Shown: positions 30,779-40,897 of the stretch, in pieces
Layout of the letters: each line of letters begins with the position of its first letter
Numbering within the stretch: position 1 is the stretch's first letter
Source: Pythium myriotylum
Taxonomy: Eukaryota; Oomycota; Peronosporomycetes; Pythiales; Pythiaceae
Length of the DNA stretch: 64,000 nucleotides
Reading direction: 5' to 3'
Assembly: GCA_023091665.1 (NCBI GenBank)
Contig: JALJCQ010000017.1
Coordinates: 1,674,001 to 1,738,000, forward strand
Position numbers and translations under genes: made by a program
The notes under the pieces: generated by a model
Databases searched by the model: none
Told to the model about the DNA's origin: nothing
Seen by the model: only the letters and a program-made list of their open reading frames with translations

Positions 30779-31449
30779 ATGGGGACGTCTCTCTCCAGGT
30801 ATCTTTCGCGGCTGTGGAATCGAAACGACAGGCGTATGCTGCTCGTGGGACTCGACGCGGCGGGCAAGACTACAATTCTTTACAATTTGAGACTTGGAAA
30901 GGTCATTTCAAGCATCCCCACGGTGGGGTTCAACGTGGAAACAGTCAAATACGGTCAATACAAGCTCCACATATGGGTGAGAAATATTGAGCTTCCCGAG
31001 ATCGTCGTTATCGCGTCCTAAACATGAATGTAACAGGATGTGGGTGGCCAAGACTCTTTGCGGCCGTACTGGCGCCACCACTTCACAGGAACTCAGGTCA
31101 GTCTGCGTAGGAAGTGGCTAGAATGGCATTTTTAACGTGAGCTTCGTGGTCAAAGGGAATTATCTTCGTCATTGACAGCGCTGACGTCGAACGATTGCAG
31201 CTCGCAAAAGCAGAACTTGACGGTGTCCTTATGGACAGCCAGCTAAGAGAGGCCAGCCTCCTCGTGTATCTCAACAAACGAGATCTACCGGGGGTGATGA
31301 GCGTTGAAGATATCGTTGTGACGCTTGATCTTGACTCTAGCTGCCAACTGAGTAACCGGAAGTTTTACATCCAACCAACCATAGCAACAACTGGCGATGG
31401 TCTTCGAGAAGGAATGACTTGGCTATGCGAAAATATGACTGAGTTGTGA
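30779..31449 (+). CDS. ARF-like small GTPase
   Basis: Exons 30779-30976, 31037-31096 and 31156-31449 (phase 0 joins, introns about 60 nt) give 183 residues. Features: Gly2 for N-myristoylation (MGTSLSRYLSRLW), P-loop GLDAAGKTT, switch I with IPTVGFNVE, switch II DVGGQDSLRPYWRHHF, and NKRD as the guanine-specificity motif (NKQD in most ARFs). It lies between ARF1/ARL1-type sequences in appearance. A role in vesicle coat or tether recruitment is inferred from the family. The gene starts 140 nt after DDX41 on the same strand. An ELMO-domain protein, a possible ARF/ARL GAP, is at 19.6-22.4 kb. Confidence 0.92.
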
Positions 31450-31514
31450 ATCACTTGCACGCAGCAATGTTTATCCATTTTCTTCCTATGAATACCGGTA
31501 TTCTATTCGAGATG

Positions 31515-32867
31515 TTAAGCTAGCAGCGACGATGAAGACCAGTCGTGAGCAAAAGCAATGCCTTCATACTTGTGTCCACCAGGAAGCTCGGTTTCCTCTA
31601 GTAGGACATTGCCGCGGATGTCAAAGACAGTCAAGAACGAGGTCTGTGATTGCTCAGCCTCAATCTCGACGCTCTTTATAGCAACAATGACAGAGTCACC
31701 GGTCCGCGGCACAAATTTGAACGACGAAAAACCACGTAGTGGCGTGGTTTTGCCAACACTTAGCACTTCGATTGAGCTGAAATCCTCACTGGCAATCACC
31801 AACTTATTCGATCCTCGCGTTTCGTCCAGTTCGTCGTTGTATGCTTCTTTGCTGACGCGTCGCGGCAAAATAAACCACTTTCGATGCACACTGCTCCATT
31901 CGATAGCCTCGTGGATCACGTAACCCGGGAATTCGCAACCCAATGCCTTGCGAATGTGAGCGAAATTGGATGACCAGTCTTCATGACGCACATTACCATA
32001 TACATCCATGATCGCGACCCAAAGATTCGAGTCACCAAGAACCGTGCCTGCATTGTCCGTGAACTCCTTCCCGACACTGCCCATGTACAACTCGCCGTCC
32101 TTGACTGTCGCCCATTCGTGTTTCTGTCCCTTGCCCGCTACACCATCACCTTCCATGATGATATGCTGAGGAATCGCTTGAAGTGGCTTCCGACCGCCAC
32201 TTTCGAAATTCTTGAGTTGGTATACGATGCCAGTACGATCATCAAATGAGAGCAGCTTTCCATTGAACCACGCAAGTTCACTCAGCTCAAATCCTCGCCC
32301 CGCCTCATTCATCGCGGTCGTAAACTTCTGGTTATCCCCCCACGTGACCGAGTAGTCCTCAACATCACTACTACCACGGCGTGTGATCTTGAGAGTACCA
32401 TGCTGTAGATACGAAAAGAAAGTTGGCTTCTTGCTCGTTGCATCTTTAGATTGCTTATCGAGGTCAGCAACGACAACGATGGCGAGCGAGTCGGGGCGGG
32501 GAGGGGTCGTTGAGGCTACAGGCTCTCCTCGTCGCACATGAGGCCGTGGTGTGGCGACTTGCTCGTGAAATGCCACCACCTTTGAGTCGCCTCCTCGAAC
32601 AACAACGGCATTGTCGTTGGTGTTCGCGTTTGGCCGAAACTTCATTTCACCGGTTGAGCGCAGCAGGGACGTGCTGGACATCGAGAAGAACATGAACACG
32701 AGGACCATGCCCATGAGCAGGAAGGCGCGGTTTCGAGTCAGCGAGGCGCCACTGGAGGGCGAGATTACGCCCCGCGCGGAGCTCTGACTGTCTGTCCACA
32801 TGGAATAGTCAATGGAGCTAGACTTGCGCTTCTTCTTTCGGTCGTGGTCTCCACGCAGGGGCAGCAT
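31515..32867 (-). CDS. Calcium-activated nucleotidase (CANT1/apyrase family), membrane-anchored
   Basis: About 450 residues from ATG 32867; the frame is open further but has no earlier ATG before an in-frame stop. A basic cytosolic start (GDHDRKKKRKSSS) precedes one signal-anchor helix (FLLMGMVLVFMFFSM), giving a type II topology in the Golgi or ER. The rest is the five-bladed propeller of apyrase: FELSELAWFNGKLLSFDDRTG, HEWATVKDGELYMGSVGKEF, HEAIEWS and GGHKYEGIAF are family blocks with acidic Ca2+ ligands. CANT1 hydrolyses UDP/GDP in the secretory lumen to support glycosylation. It is divergent from the Dad2-like gene. Confidence 0.9.
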   Translation of the reverse strand: MLPLRGDHDRKKKRKSSSIDYSMWTDSQSSARGVISPSSGASLTRNRAFLLMGMVLVFMFFSMSSTSLLRSTGEMKFRPNANTNDNAVVVRGGDSKVVAFHEQVATPRPHVRRGEPVASTTPPRPDSLAIVVVADLDKQSKDATSKKPTFFSYLQHGTLKITRRGSSDVEDYSVTWGDNQKFTTAMNEAGRGFELSELAWFNGKLLSFDDRTGIVYQLKNFESGGRKPLQAIPQHIIMEGDGVAGKGQKHEWATVKDGELYMGSVGKEFTDNAGTVLGDSNLWVAIMDVYGNVRHEDWSSNFAHIRKALGCEFPGYVIHEAIEWSSVHRKWFILPRRVSKEAYNDELDETRGSNKLVIASEDFSSIEVLSVGKTTPLRGFSSFKFVPRTGDSVIVAIKSVEIEAEQSQTSFLTVFDIRGNVLLEETELPGGHKYEGIAFAHDWSSSSLLA

Positions 32868-33089
32868 GCACGTCCCAACAGGGGGCTCGGGCTGCTGAGC
32901 GGGAGTGACGCGGTTTGGATCACACCCCAAGAGGCAGAGGAGACTGACTCAGAGCATCAGAGATGATACGTAGCCAATCAAAGTAGGACGAAATGACTGA
33001 GTCCGCCCTGTAGAAGTGAGCCAGTGCGTGACCTCTGAAATATGATCGTTGGCTCCCACCTGTGGCAATTGATGCCAGTGGTGTGCAGA

Positions 33090-33383
33090 ATGAGCGACAA
33101 GACCGAAGAAGTCGCGGCGCTGGAGGCGCTGCGGGACTCGTCCGCTGAGCTTGTCAAGTATCTCGACGCCATGAACGAAAAGTTGACACAACTCAACCAG
33201 CAGAATGAACGTACGTTTCTACGTTTCTTTGTTGTTGCGCTCGTTTCCAACCATGCTCGACGAGTATTTGCAGTCTCGCTTCGCGTCCTAGAGAACTGGT
33301 CGAGTGTGATCACGATCTCGAAGGCAACGGCAACGTCGAGTCGAAATGACGTACACAGCGAGATCCTGCGCAAGGCCCTGTGA
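33090..33383 (+). CDS. DASH complex subunit Dad2-like, two exons
   Basis: Exons 33090-33210 and 33274-33383 are joined in phase 1 over a 63-nt intron; 76 residues. An N-terminal helix (SSAELVKYLDAMNEKLTQLN) is followed by LSLRVLENWSSVITI. This pattern (L..L..eL..yl..mn.KL..L, then VL.NW..V) is the Dad2 family signature as I know it from fungi. DASH/Dam1 rings couple kinetochores to microtubule ends. Without splicing the frame reads through the intron and hides the VLENW motif. The match covers a short helical protein, so chance similarity must be excluded by a profile search. Confidence 0.65.
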   Translation: MSDKTEEVAALEALRDSSAELVKYLDAMNEKLTQLNQQNERTFLRFFVVALVSNHARRVFAVSLRVLENWSSVITISKATATSSRNDVHSEILRKAL

Positions 33384-33398
33384 GGTTGTATTTATACA

Positions 33399-34979
33399 TG
33401 GATCCAAAGGAGAGGATAGCACAGTATGATAAGACCATCGACAGCGAAAATAGCTACGGAGCCTTTCTTGTGACAGGAGGTACATGGAGTGGCTTTCCAT
33501 GCAGTGACCCGCTTGCTCTGAATCTTGGACTCGTTCAGTCACCAAGGCGTGGAGCGTAGGGCCGTCAACCTCGGAAGAGATGGCATCTGGCGTCCGAACC
33601 AATGGGTTCCAATCCCCGCTCTCGAGAGATCAAGTGACGAGTTGGGTTTTGCAGCCTTTCATGATGAGTGTACGGGAGTGTGTTTGAGCGCTTCGACCGG
33701 ATGGAAACTGACGGTTTTTTTCGCTCTTTAATTGATCCTGCTGATCTCACAGTGCTTTATTGCATTTGTTGTTATGCTACTGGATCGGGCAAAGGCAAAA
33801 CTTAGCATTGGCTACTGAGAAGTATCTTGCTAGCGCTAATCGGACACTTGTATTCCAGTGCATCAGCATTCTCGTTCCAACCGGAATCCTGATCCTGATC
33901 ATCTTGTGCTGCTGGTTCATATGTGAGGCTCGAGATCCATCAACTGAGGTATTGTCCAAACTGTTGCTACAGCCATTCGAGGACAAATTCCCTAACTCTC
34001 GGGCGAGTAGAAATCGAAGGATTCTTTTTCGGTGCTTTCTGTGCCTCGCAAGATGACTCGGTACTGTACAATCTGCTGCAAGACAAGCCCAGGTTTGGAC
34101 CATCATTGCACATGGTTAAACACGTGCATTGCAGACAACAACTATGAGGCTTTCTTCTTCCTGGTGATTGCCGCCACCGTCGAGACATTGCTTCAAGCAG
34201 TTGTTGGAATTCTCATGGCAACAGCTTGGTTCGACGAAGTCAAGCTCCAGCTGTCATCATCTTGGCACACGCCGATACTGGTGCTGCTGTGGGTTCACAA
34301 TGCGATTATCCTATCGCTTGCAAATTCGTACTGCCTTCTTGCTGGATTCCACATATACTTAGTGGCTATTCGGTCGGGAACTTACGATTTCATTCTCGAA
34401 AATGGGAATGAGGGCATTTGCGCCCGGATGCTTAAGTGCAAGTGTTTGACCTACTCCAAGGGGAGACGTAGAAGAACTACTCGCGGCGAGAAGCGAAGAA
34501 GTACATCCAAAACCTCACCGACTCCTACGTCAAGCAAGGTTGTTGCTGCTCCGAGGGCTGCCCGTGGTGATGGTCCCACTGCGCACGATTTGGTGGCTTC
34601 GGCATCAAAACAAAGGGAGGTGGAGCAATGGAAAGCTGAGTGGTTGCGCAAGTATGGCTCCGACGACAGCGATAAGCCTGCTTCGGCTATGATACAGAGC
34701 AAGGCAATGCAGACGGCGAATATGAGTGACTTAAAAGGAGTGCATGAGCGTGAGCATGGCAATTCCGTTACCAATCGTCGTGAGACATCCCCAGATGCGT
34801 TGCAAACACAAGACGAAGTCCAGATTGAGATGGGGTCAGGGATTAAGATGAGCGAAGGTGGATCCGAGGATAAAGGAAAAGACACTCCTCAGCACCGAGA
34901 AGATGAGCGGTCGGCCGACTGCTGTGTGAACCCGCAACCACCACAGGAAAGCCCACGAGGTGTGCAAACAGAGCTTTAG
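33399..34979 (+). CDS. DHHC-type protein S-acyltransferase
   Basis: The core exon (from about 34052 to 34979) encodes RYCTICCKTSPGLDHHCTWL with the catalytic DHHC cysteine, then TCIADNNYEAFFFLVIA and two membrane helices. The upstream exon (about 33757-33948) supplies two helices (FQCISILVPTGILILIILCC) and the juxtamembrane EARDPSTE, typical just before the Cys-rich domain. An earlier exon around 33590-33660 gives NGFQSPLSRDQVTSW, the conserved N-terminal motif. The Cys-rich domain is short, lacking the first CXXC pairs of most family members but in line with a reduced subgroup. The C-terminal 150 residues are charged and disordered. The start at ATG 33399 and exon edges before 33950 are tentative. 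Confidence 0.8.
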
Positions 34980-35357
34980 CCGTGCCTCGACCTCGTTCGA
35001 CTTGGTTCTTCCATAAATCAATACGTGGTTAACACGTTATAAACTGGTGCGGATAGGGCTGTGTCTCGTAGTTGGATTGGTTGAAAGTCTCCGTATGGGG
35101 CAATTTGTATGGAGACTGAAGTGATTGGCTCTGCGCCTTTGGCGGCCGTGGCCACCATGGGCTCTCGTTGAGCTTCATATCGTTGCTGCAACGTTAGAGA
35201 CGGCGTCGGGTAAAACAATCTCGTATCAACCTTAAACAAGGTGAGTGGGTGCGAGAACAGCGGCAATGCGCTGTCGTCGACGGGCCTGCTAGTAGACCAG
35301 TCGGCTCAAGTAGACAGGTTGTTTCAAGGCGTGGAGCTGACTTGTCTGGGTGGATAG
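34980..35357. other. Gap between DHHC and ribosomal P2 genes
   Basis: An 82-codon minus frame (35266-35018) is open, but I see no domain or splice support. The stretch from about 35200 probably contains the P2 promoter, and a GT..AG 5'-UTR intron is possible (donor near 35238, acceptor near 35318). Confidence 0.35.
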
Positions 35358-35702
35358 ATGCGTCACGTTGCTGCTTTCCTTTTGCTGGTGCTGGGCGGAA
35401 ACGAGACCCCGTCGGCCTCGGACATCGAGTCGGTCGTGACCTCGTTCGGTGGTGAAGTCGACAGCGCTAAGGTCGAGGCTCTCCTGAAGGAGCTCGAGGG
35501 CAAGAACATCGACGAGGTGATCGCTGCCGGCCAGGCCAAGCTCGCGACCGTGTCGGTCGGTGCCGGTGCTGCTCCTGCCGCTGGCGCCTCCGCTGCTGCT
35601 GGCGGTGCTGCTGCGGCTGCCGTCGAGGAGGTGGAAGAGGAGGAAGAGGCCAACATTGGCGGTGGCATGGACATGTTCGGCGGCGGTGGTGGCGACTACT
35701 AA
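35358..35702 (+). CDS. RPLP2: 60S acidic ribosomal protein P2
   Basis: 114 residues. The N-terminal dimerisation domain reads MRHVAAFLLLVLGGNETPSA, then SFGGEVDSAKVEALLKELEG, the P2 hallmark. An Ala/Gly-rich hinge and an acidic stretch (EEVEEEEEANIG) follow. P1/P2 dimers form the ribosomal stalk that recruits elongation factors. The C-terminus is MDMFGGGGGDY, lacking the near-universal MGFGLFD tail. Codon use is strongly biased to C/G third positions, as expected for a highly expressed gene and unlike its neighbours. Confidence 0.95.
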   Translation: MRHVAAFLLLVLGGNETPSASDIESVVTSFGGEVDSAKVEALLKELEGKNIDEVIAAGQAKLATVSVGAGAAPAAGASAAAGGAAAAAVEEVEEEEEANIGGGMDMFGGGGGDY

Positions 35703-35861
35703 GCGACAGATGCAACGCAACTACGCTAGATCATGCACAGCTTGCGCTGTGACGCATTGTCGGTGATTCGAAAATGAATGCGGTCCCGCTCGTGACGCCT
35801 TTCACACAGCATGCCCACTTCTTATTCTTTCTCTCCATTCTTTGCGTCTCTGTTGAACCCT

Positions 35862-36496
35862 TTATCCGAACAACTTCGTGCCCACGCGTCTACAAACGCC
35901 AGCCCATCCAACAGCCGAAATTGACCCAAGTGGAAATCCCGGGAAGGACAATAGCCGCCCGACGGGGAGTAAGCGGCCCTGTGGAAGAACAGCCAAAGGC
36001 TCGTTCCAGTAGTAGAGGGCTAGAGCCCCCATAATCACAGGCTGGAATGAGTCAGATAAACGTGAGCTACCAGCAACACGAATCAACCAACAACGCAAAC
36101 GCCAGGTACTCACGGTGCGGAACTGGTTGATACGTTTCTGTAGGACTGAAGGGGCAGTCCTTTGCATTCGCTCGACTAATAAACAGCACTATCACCAGCA
36201 GCCCCACGTGGTCATTTCGATCAGAACGTCGTACCTGCCAGCTCCTGCATCTGCTTCTTGATCGAGTTCATCTTGCGAATCGCTTTCGATTGTTCCACGA
36301 ACGTCTCGACCGAGTTGAGCCGATTTACCACGCGCACTTGGTCGTTGTACTTCTTGAGCAACTCGAGCTCTTCGGGGGAAAGCTGCGATCCCTGCCGACT
36401 CCAAAGTGCCATCGCGGCGTCGACCACTAGCATCACCAGTGCGATGACCAGCACCTCGTAGCAGCGCAGGCGGTCGATGCCGAGTAGATCTTCCAT
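35862..36496 (-). CDS. GET1: GET1/WRB tail-anchored protein insertase subunit, three exons
   Basis: Exons 36496-36235, 36175-36114 and 36041-35862 give 167 residues. Exon 1 encodes the first membrane helix (CYEVLVIALVMLVVDAAMAL) and the cytosolic coiled coil (LNSVETFVEQSKAIRKMNSI) that grips the GET3 ATPase. Exons 2 and 3 add the second and third helices, with YYWNEPLAVLPQGRLLPVGR and a C-terminal WAGVCRRVGTK. These match the WRB layout, where a YYs.PvavvPs.w..P...l..FP pattern follows the coiled coil. The protein inserts tail-anchored proteins into the ER. Read unspliced, the gene looks like two unrelated ORFs. It is divergent from TBCB with 118 bp between starts. Confidence 0.87.
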
Positions 36497-36614
36497 GGGA
36501 CTTGTTGCTCCAGAGTAAATTTGCTCACGGCTGGACTTGAGAATTCGTACTTTACAGGAAGGATACACTACATGTGCTAGATGAAGAGTTTCTTCCACAC
36601 GAACAAGAGGCAAG

Positions 36615-37484
36615 ATGTCGGAGGATCTTCAAGCGCTGCGCAACTACATCACGGCCATGGATGGCCATGAATACGAGAGCCTCCCAGAAGGCATTGTCGC
36701 GCTGCATATCACGCATAGCAACCTCAAGATGAAAATGGTCGACATCCGTCTCGACTTGCACATGACCATCGAAGAAGTGCGACACAAAGTGTATCGACAC
36801 TGTGGTACGAAGCCCGACGCCATGGACTTGTATATTACTGGCAGCGACGGATCCTTAAGCATCAAGCTCGATGACGATCGCCGCATGTTGGGCTATTACG
36901 GAGTGCAGAGCGGGATGCGCATTCATGTTGTGGATACCGATCCCTTCTCACTGTCGCGTGGCGGCGGTCTCGAGGACGTCAACCTCATCAAAAAGTACGA
37001 AATATCCGAAGAAGATTACAACAAACGTGCGTAGTAACCTTGCATACTTGCGCATGGACCTTGACTTACTCGGTTAAATCGAACAGGTGAAAAGACCGTG
37101 CGGTCATACAAGCGCGAGCAGCTCGCGAAGGATCCCAACTGGAAGCCAAAGACGATGATGAACACAGCTCGACCTGTTATGGATCCGCAAAGTGTGCCTG
37201 GACCAGAAAGCATCGTTCACATGAAGGTCGGTGATCGGTGTGAAGTACAGCCTGGCGGACGGCGTGGCACCGTGCAATATCTGGGAGAAGTGCCTGAAGT
37301 TGGTCTTGGATATTGGGTTGGCGTGCGTTTCGACGAGCCCGTGGGCAAGGGCAATGGAACAGTCAAGGGTAAGACATATTTTGAATGCGACCTCAAGTAC
37401 GGGAGCTTCATTCGGCCTCAGAACACTACTGTTGGGGACTTCCCGGTCGAGGATCCGTTTGCCGATTCCGACGATGAATTGTGA
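36615..37484 (+). CDS. TBCB: Tubulin folding cofactor B
   Basis: Exons 36615-37026 and 37087-37484, joined in phase 1 with a 60-nt intron, give 269 residues. The N-terminal half is a ubiquitin-like fold ([30 protein letters not shown]). The C-terminal half is a CAP-Gly domain with [37 protein letters not shown] and a final acidic DDEL, similar to an EEY/F-type tail. TBCB binds alpha-tubulin and, with TBCE, dissociates or assembles tubulin dimers. It is next to GET1 (divergent) and about 170 nt from the convergent uS17m gene. Confidence 0.95.
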
Positions 37485-37657
37485 GGCAGCAAGAGTATTT
37501 CAGCCGCCAGACGGACTCAGGAGAACAGCCATAGGATGCGTATGCTGTAGCTGAATTGGCAGTGATGATATGTCAACCATAGATCTATTGTGATGCTGTC
37601 TGCCCACCAAGCACTATAATACGCCCCTTTCCTTACAGCGCCTCTCGCTGCACTTGT

Positions 37658-37900
37658 CTACACTTCAGCCTTTCGTGTGATCTGGTCGACATTCCAGCGC
37701 TTGCGCTTGCTCAGCGGGCGCGTGGGCGAGAGCTGCACCAAGTCGCCGATGTTGCAAACGTTCTCCTCGTCGTGGGCCATGAACTTCTTGGTCTTCTTGT
37801 AGTACTTTCCGTACTTGGGGTCTTTCACGATGCGCGCCACCTCCACGAGCACCGACTTCTGCATTTTGTTGGACACGATCTTGCCGAAGAGCGGCTTCAT
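37658..37900 (-). CDS. Mitochondrial ribosomal protein uS17m
   Basis: From ATG 37900 the protein is 80 residues: [20 protein letters not shown], then [20 protein letters not shown] and [16 protein letters not shown]. This is bacterial-type S17, with the GxVvSdKMdKTvvV start and the DeeN.c.iGD.V.i.e.RPlSK block. The frame is open upstream to another ATG at 38020, which would add 40 residues (a possible presequence). Bacterial S17 is about 84 residues, so the short form is favoured. It binds 16S-type rRNA in the small subunit. GC-rich codons match high expression. Confidence 0.88.
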   Translation of the reverse strand: MKPLFGKIVSNKMQKSVLVEVARIVKDPKYGKYYKKTKKFMAHDEENVCNIGDLVQLSPTRPLSKRKRWNVDQITRKAEV

Positions 37901-38092
37901 CTTGCTCCTGCTTGTCTTGCCGCAATGGCGGAAATGCACAGAGCCGTTGGTTGGGTGGGCTTGGCTGGTCACCTTCACGCGACATTTGATGCTAAGTTCG
38001 GTGTTGACAAGCGACAACATGAGCTAGGTTCGGCTGGCGACCGAGATTGGCATGATCTTGATTCTCGAACTTCGGGCAGACAACCGCGACAA

Positions 38093-38916
38093 ATGATGCC
38101 GCCACCGCCTCAGGACTCCCCGGCGTGGTTCATCCCATACCTATACACCCCCAGCAAAGACGCTGGATACACAAAGCTTGTGACTCCACTCGGGTCTATC
38201 CATATCCCCTTTGAGCTGCAGGATGAGTTCCTGAACATTATTATCGCCATCGTCGTCGTAGCGTTCAGCGTTGGGGCTTGGCGGGCGTGCACGAGCAAGC
38301 GCACGACCAGCCCAGCACCAGCGAAAGCAGCAACAAAGAGTGCCAAGGCGTCGTCAGCGCTTGAGGAAAATATTCAAACGAAAGGTGCTAACAGCTACTA
38401 CTACGCCCACCAACGCCGTACAGGGAGTACGAACTCCGACGACAACAGTCTTAAGAAGACCAAGGTTTCCACCTACAGCTGGACGGACGATAAGAAGACA
38501 GTAAGGTGAGTCTTGTGCAACTTTAGCCTACTCAAATCCGTTTGCTGACTTGATCAACTTCAGTATCTACTTGACCGACGATGTGGTGGCTGACATGGAA
38601 GACGAGCAACTCCAACTGGTAAGGATGAGATCCGAGTTCAAGTCGCTGAACACAGTCACCAACTGTACTTGTGTTTTAGAATTGGACCGAAACGTCATTA
38701 TCGATGGACTTGTTAGTGGCCTCCGGTAGCAAGCTTGCAAAGAGCTTGGTCATATCTACATTGTACGGCGAGATCACGAACGTCACGTGGAAGCGCAGGA
38801 AGAGTCAGCTTGTCATCACACTCTTTAAGAAAGATCCAGCCCCCTGGAAATCTCTGAACGGCGCTGCGAAGAAGATCGAAGAGCACATAGAATACGACGA
38901 GAGTCTCTACGATTAG
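38093..38916 (+). CDS. Membrane-anchored CS-domain (p23-like) protein
   Basis: Exons 38093-38505, 38564-38618 and 38680-38916 give 234 residues. A short N-terminus is followed by a membrane helix (FLNIIIAIVVVAFSVGAW), a Ser/Lys-rich linker, and a C-terminal CS domain: YSWTDDKKTVSIYLTDDVVA, then VISTLYGEITNVTWKRRKSQ and the hallmark KKDPAPWKSL. CS domains are beta sandwiches that act with HSP90. The last exon gives the final strand and an acidic tail. All three exons are needed for the full domain. It is divergent from uS17m. The client or partner is unknown. Confidence 0.82.
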
Positions 38917-38966
38917 AGCTCGATTTCGTAGTAGCTACCCCATTACTTAAACCTAATGAGAGAGAT

Positions 38967-40199
38967 CTACTGCGCGACCCAAGACTTTAAATGGGTAGTA
39001 TCATACGCCGCAGTTACAATGCTCTTGGAACCCATAAATACCGTGCCGACAAGCAAGTCATTTGGAACGCACTGGGAGCTGGACAGGTGAACTCTTGGTG
39101 ACGTCTTGTTTCCGGTAAGTTCCCATACATTGATATACGTGTCCTCTCCAACAGAAACGATGTAGTTGTCACTCACGTCCAAAGAAGTAATAGCTCGTGA
39201 GTGAGCAGCTACTTCCGCGTGGAGGCAATAGTCGCCTTTGCGATAAATTTTGATTGCACCGGTCAAGTAGCCGCAAATAAGGAGGCTCTCCGACGTGAAT
39301 CGGATAGACGTAGCCGGAAAGGAATCGCCAGTGATTCGATGGATGATGTCAAACGCTTTCTCAGTGTTGCGGACAAGAATGGTGCCGCTGCTATCGCTAG
39401 TAGCAAGATGCACACCATTTGGCGAACTGTCGGCACTCTGTATAGCTTCTTTGTGATCACCAAGAGTCTCTACGAGATCAAATTCGTGGTCGGAGGTACT
39501 TTTTGACGAGCTTTCTTTGCCCAGAACGAAGACTTTGCCCGTAGAGCTCCCTCCAGTCATATACTGTGTCAGCAAACACGATATCGGAGTCAGGAAACCA
39601 GGCTTTGAACTAACCAACAACAATAGCAGGGTGATCCGAGTCGATCGCACAAATGCCCCGACAAAACAACGCTGTACCTGACGTTCACATCACCTCAACA
39701 TTCTTCTTTCGACATCTCAAAGATAAATGGCATACCGTCATCAGGCGTGTCGATCGCATCCTTCAGCTGCAGCTCGTGCAGCTTCTGTTCCCCCTTCGAA
39801 TCGAATACCTTCATCGCGCCAGGAGACACGGAGTCAAGCTTCGAAAAGTAGCGTCAGAGGATTCATGCTCACTCGATACCTGAATGCCTGCGTCGCTAGC
39901 GACGACTACGAACAGCGCGCTCTGGAGGCGACATAGCCTAACCTGATGCACGAACGATTTGTCCTTGATGGGCAGCTTGTGTGCTGTGAAAGGTGACTGC
40001 GCAGCGTTGACGTAGACAACGTCATCCATATGCACGTAGGCCTAAACTCGAATAAGCGGATGAATTACCATGGGCTAGCATCCAAGAGCGAGAGCGCACG
40101 CACCAAGACATCATCTGCTTTCGACAGGTTGTTCGTGACGTGAGATACTGAGAACGTCGTGGACATCAGCTCCGGGTCGGAGAACCATGTTTGGGACAT
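38967..40199 (-). CDS. WD-repeat protein, WDR54-like, five or so exons
   Basis: Start exon 40199-40104 (MSQTWFSDPELMSTTFSVSH), exon 40041-39880 (VVYVNAAQSPFTAHKLPIKD, ALFVVVASDAGIQ), exon 39808-39736, a short exon near 39677-39610 (GTALFCRGICAIDSDHPAIV), and a final exon to 38967. The last exon has propeller repeats: GDHKEAIQSADSSPNGVHLA, SSGTILVRN, AHSRAITSLDVSDNYIVSVG and YINVWELTG. The single-propeller layout and the AIQSADSS block resemble WDR54. Total about 320 residues. The propeller is certain; the subfamily and the third and fourth exon edges are tentative. Confidence 0.75.
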
Positions 40200-40268
40200 C
40201 TTTGCTGCGGGCTGTGCGTTTTCTCCACAATGTGTGTGTGTGGGGGGGGGAGAAGATCTTGAAAGGTC

Positions 40269-40751
40269 ATGGTGAGCTCGCGAGCCGAGCCGAGCCTTCA
40301 GAGGATGTCACTCAAGCGAGACGTTGAAGTATCCAACCGTGTTTTGGAAATGCCCGAGTCGTTGATCTTTTGGGGAGATTCGGGCCGTGATTCCAGCTTG
40401 GCTGAGTGTATCGTAGAGAAGGGATCGAATCCTCGCGGGAGACAACCGCCCTTGAAAGACGCGTCAGCCGGTCGCTCTCATCTCCTTCCACGCATCAAGC
40501 GCAAGCTGACTGACGCCGCCACTCGCCACTCGACGCGTGGGGCGGAGCAGTTCGTCGTCGCTGCTGGCTGCGACTCGTGCCGCGTCCTCAGAGTCGGGCG
40601 GTGCCTTGGCGATGACGAGGTCTCCAGCGTCGAGCGGTGGCTGGCGATGATGAGGTCTCCCGTGCAAGGACTCGAGGCGTCCCCTCTCCTGTCATTTGAC
40701 ATCCGCGGAGGTTATCTAACCGCCGTCGATTCCAGTTCACTTGGTTTGTGA
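40269..40751 (+). CDS. Hypothetical ORF, uncertain
   Basis: A 160-codon open frame from ATG 40269 in the gap before the first GARP gene. It is Arg/Ser-rich with no domain, membrane segment or repeat. The opposite strand is also open for 60-75 codons across the same place, and a nearby near-duplicate of GATGAGGTCTCC occurs at about 40615 and 40650. It could be a lineage-specific gene, part of the GARP 5' region, or a chance frame in GC-rich DNA. A TG-repeat with a G-run just upstream (40233-40251) is simple sequence. Confidence 0.25.
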   Translation: MVSSRAEPSLQRMSLKRDVEVSNRVLEMPESLIFWGDSGRDSSLAECIVEKGSNPRGRQPPLKDASAGRSHLLPRIKRKLTDAATRHSTRGAEQFVVAAGCDSCRVLRVGRCLGDDEVSSVERWLAMMRSPVQGLEASPLLSFDIRGGYLTAVDSSSLGL

Positions 40752-40897
40752 ATGTCTGGGTATCTGAGTTCATCGTAGTTTACTGTCGTGCTGTAAACTA
40801 CGTTCTCGCGAAGAAAGCATGCTCAACATCCGCGCCAGCCTCTTCTGCCAGCGCCGGTCCATTCTGCAAGCCCCCGCGTGCGCGAACCACCTGTGTC

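Noticed and set aside
35363..35715. Minus-strand frames across ribosomal P2
   Set aside because: They are shadows of a GC-biased, highly expressed gene on the plus strand.
37772..38092. N-terminal extension of the CS-domain protein
   Set aside because: This part is antisense to uS17m coding sequence; ATG 38093 gives a sensible start.
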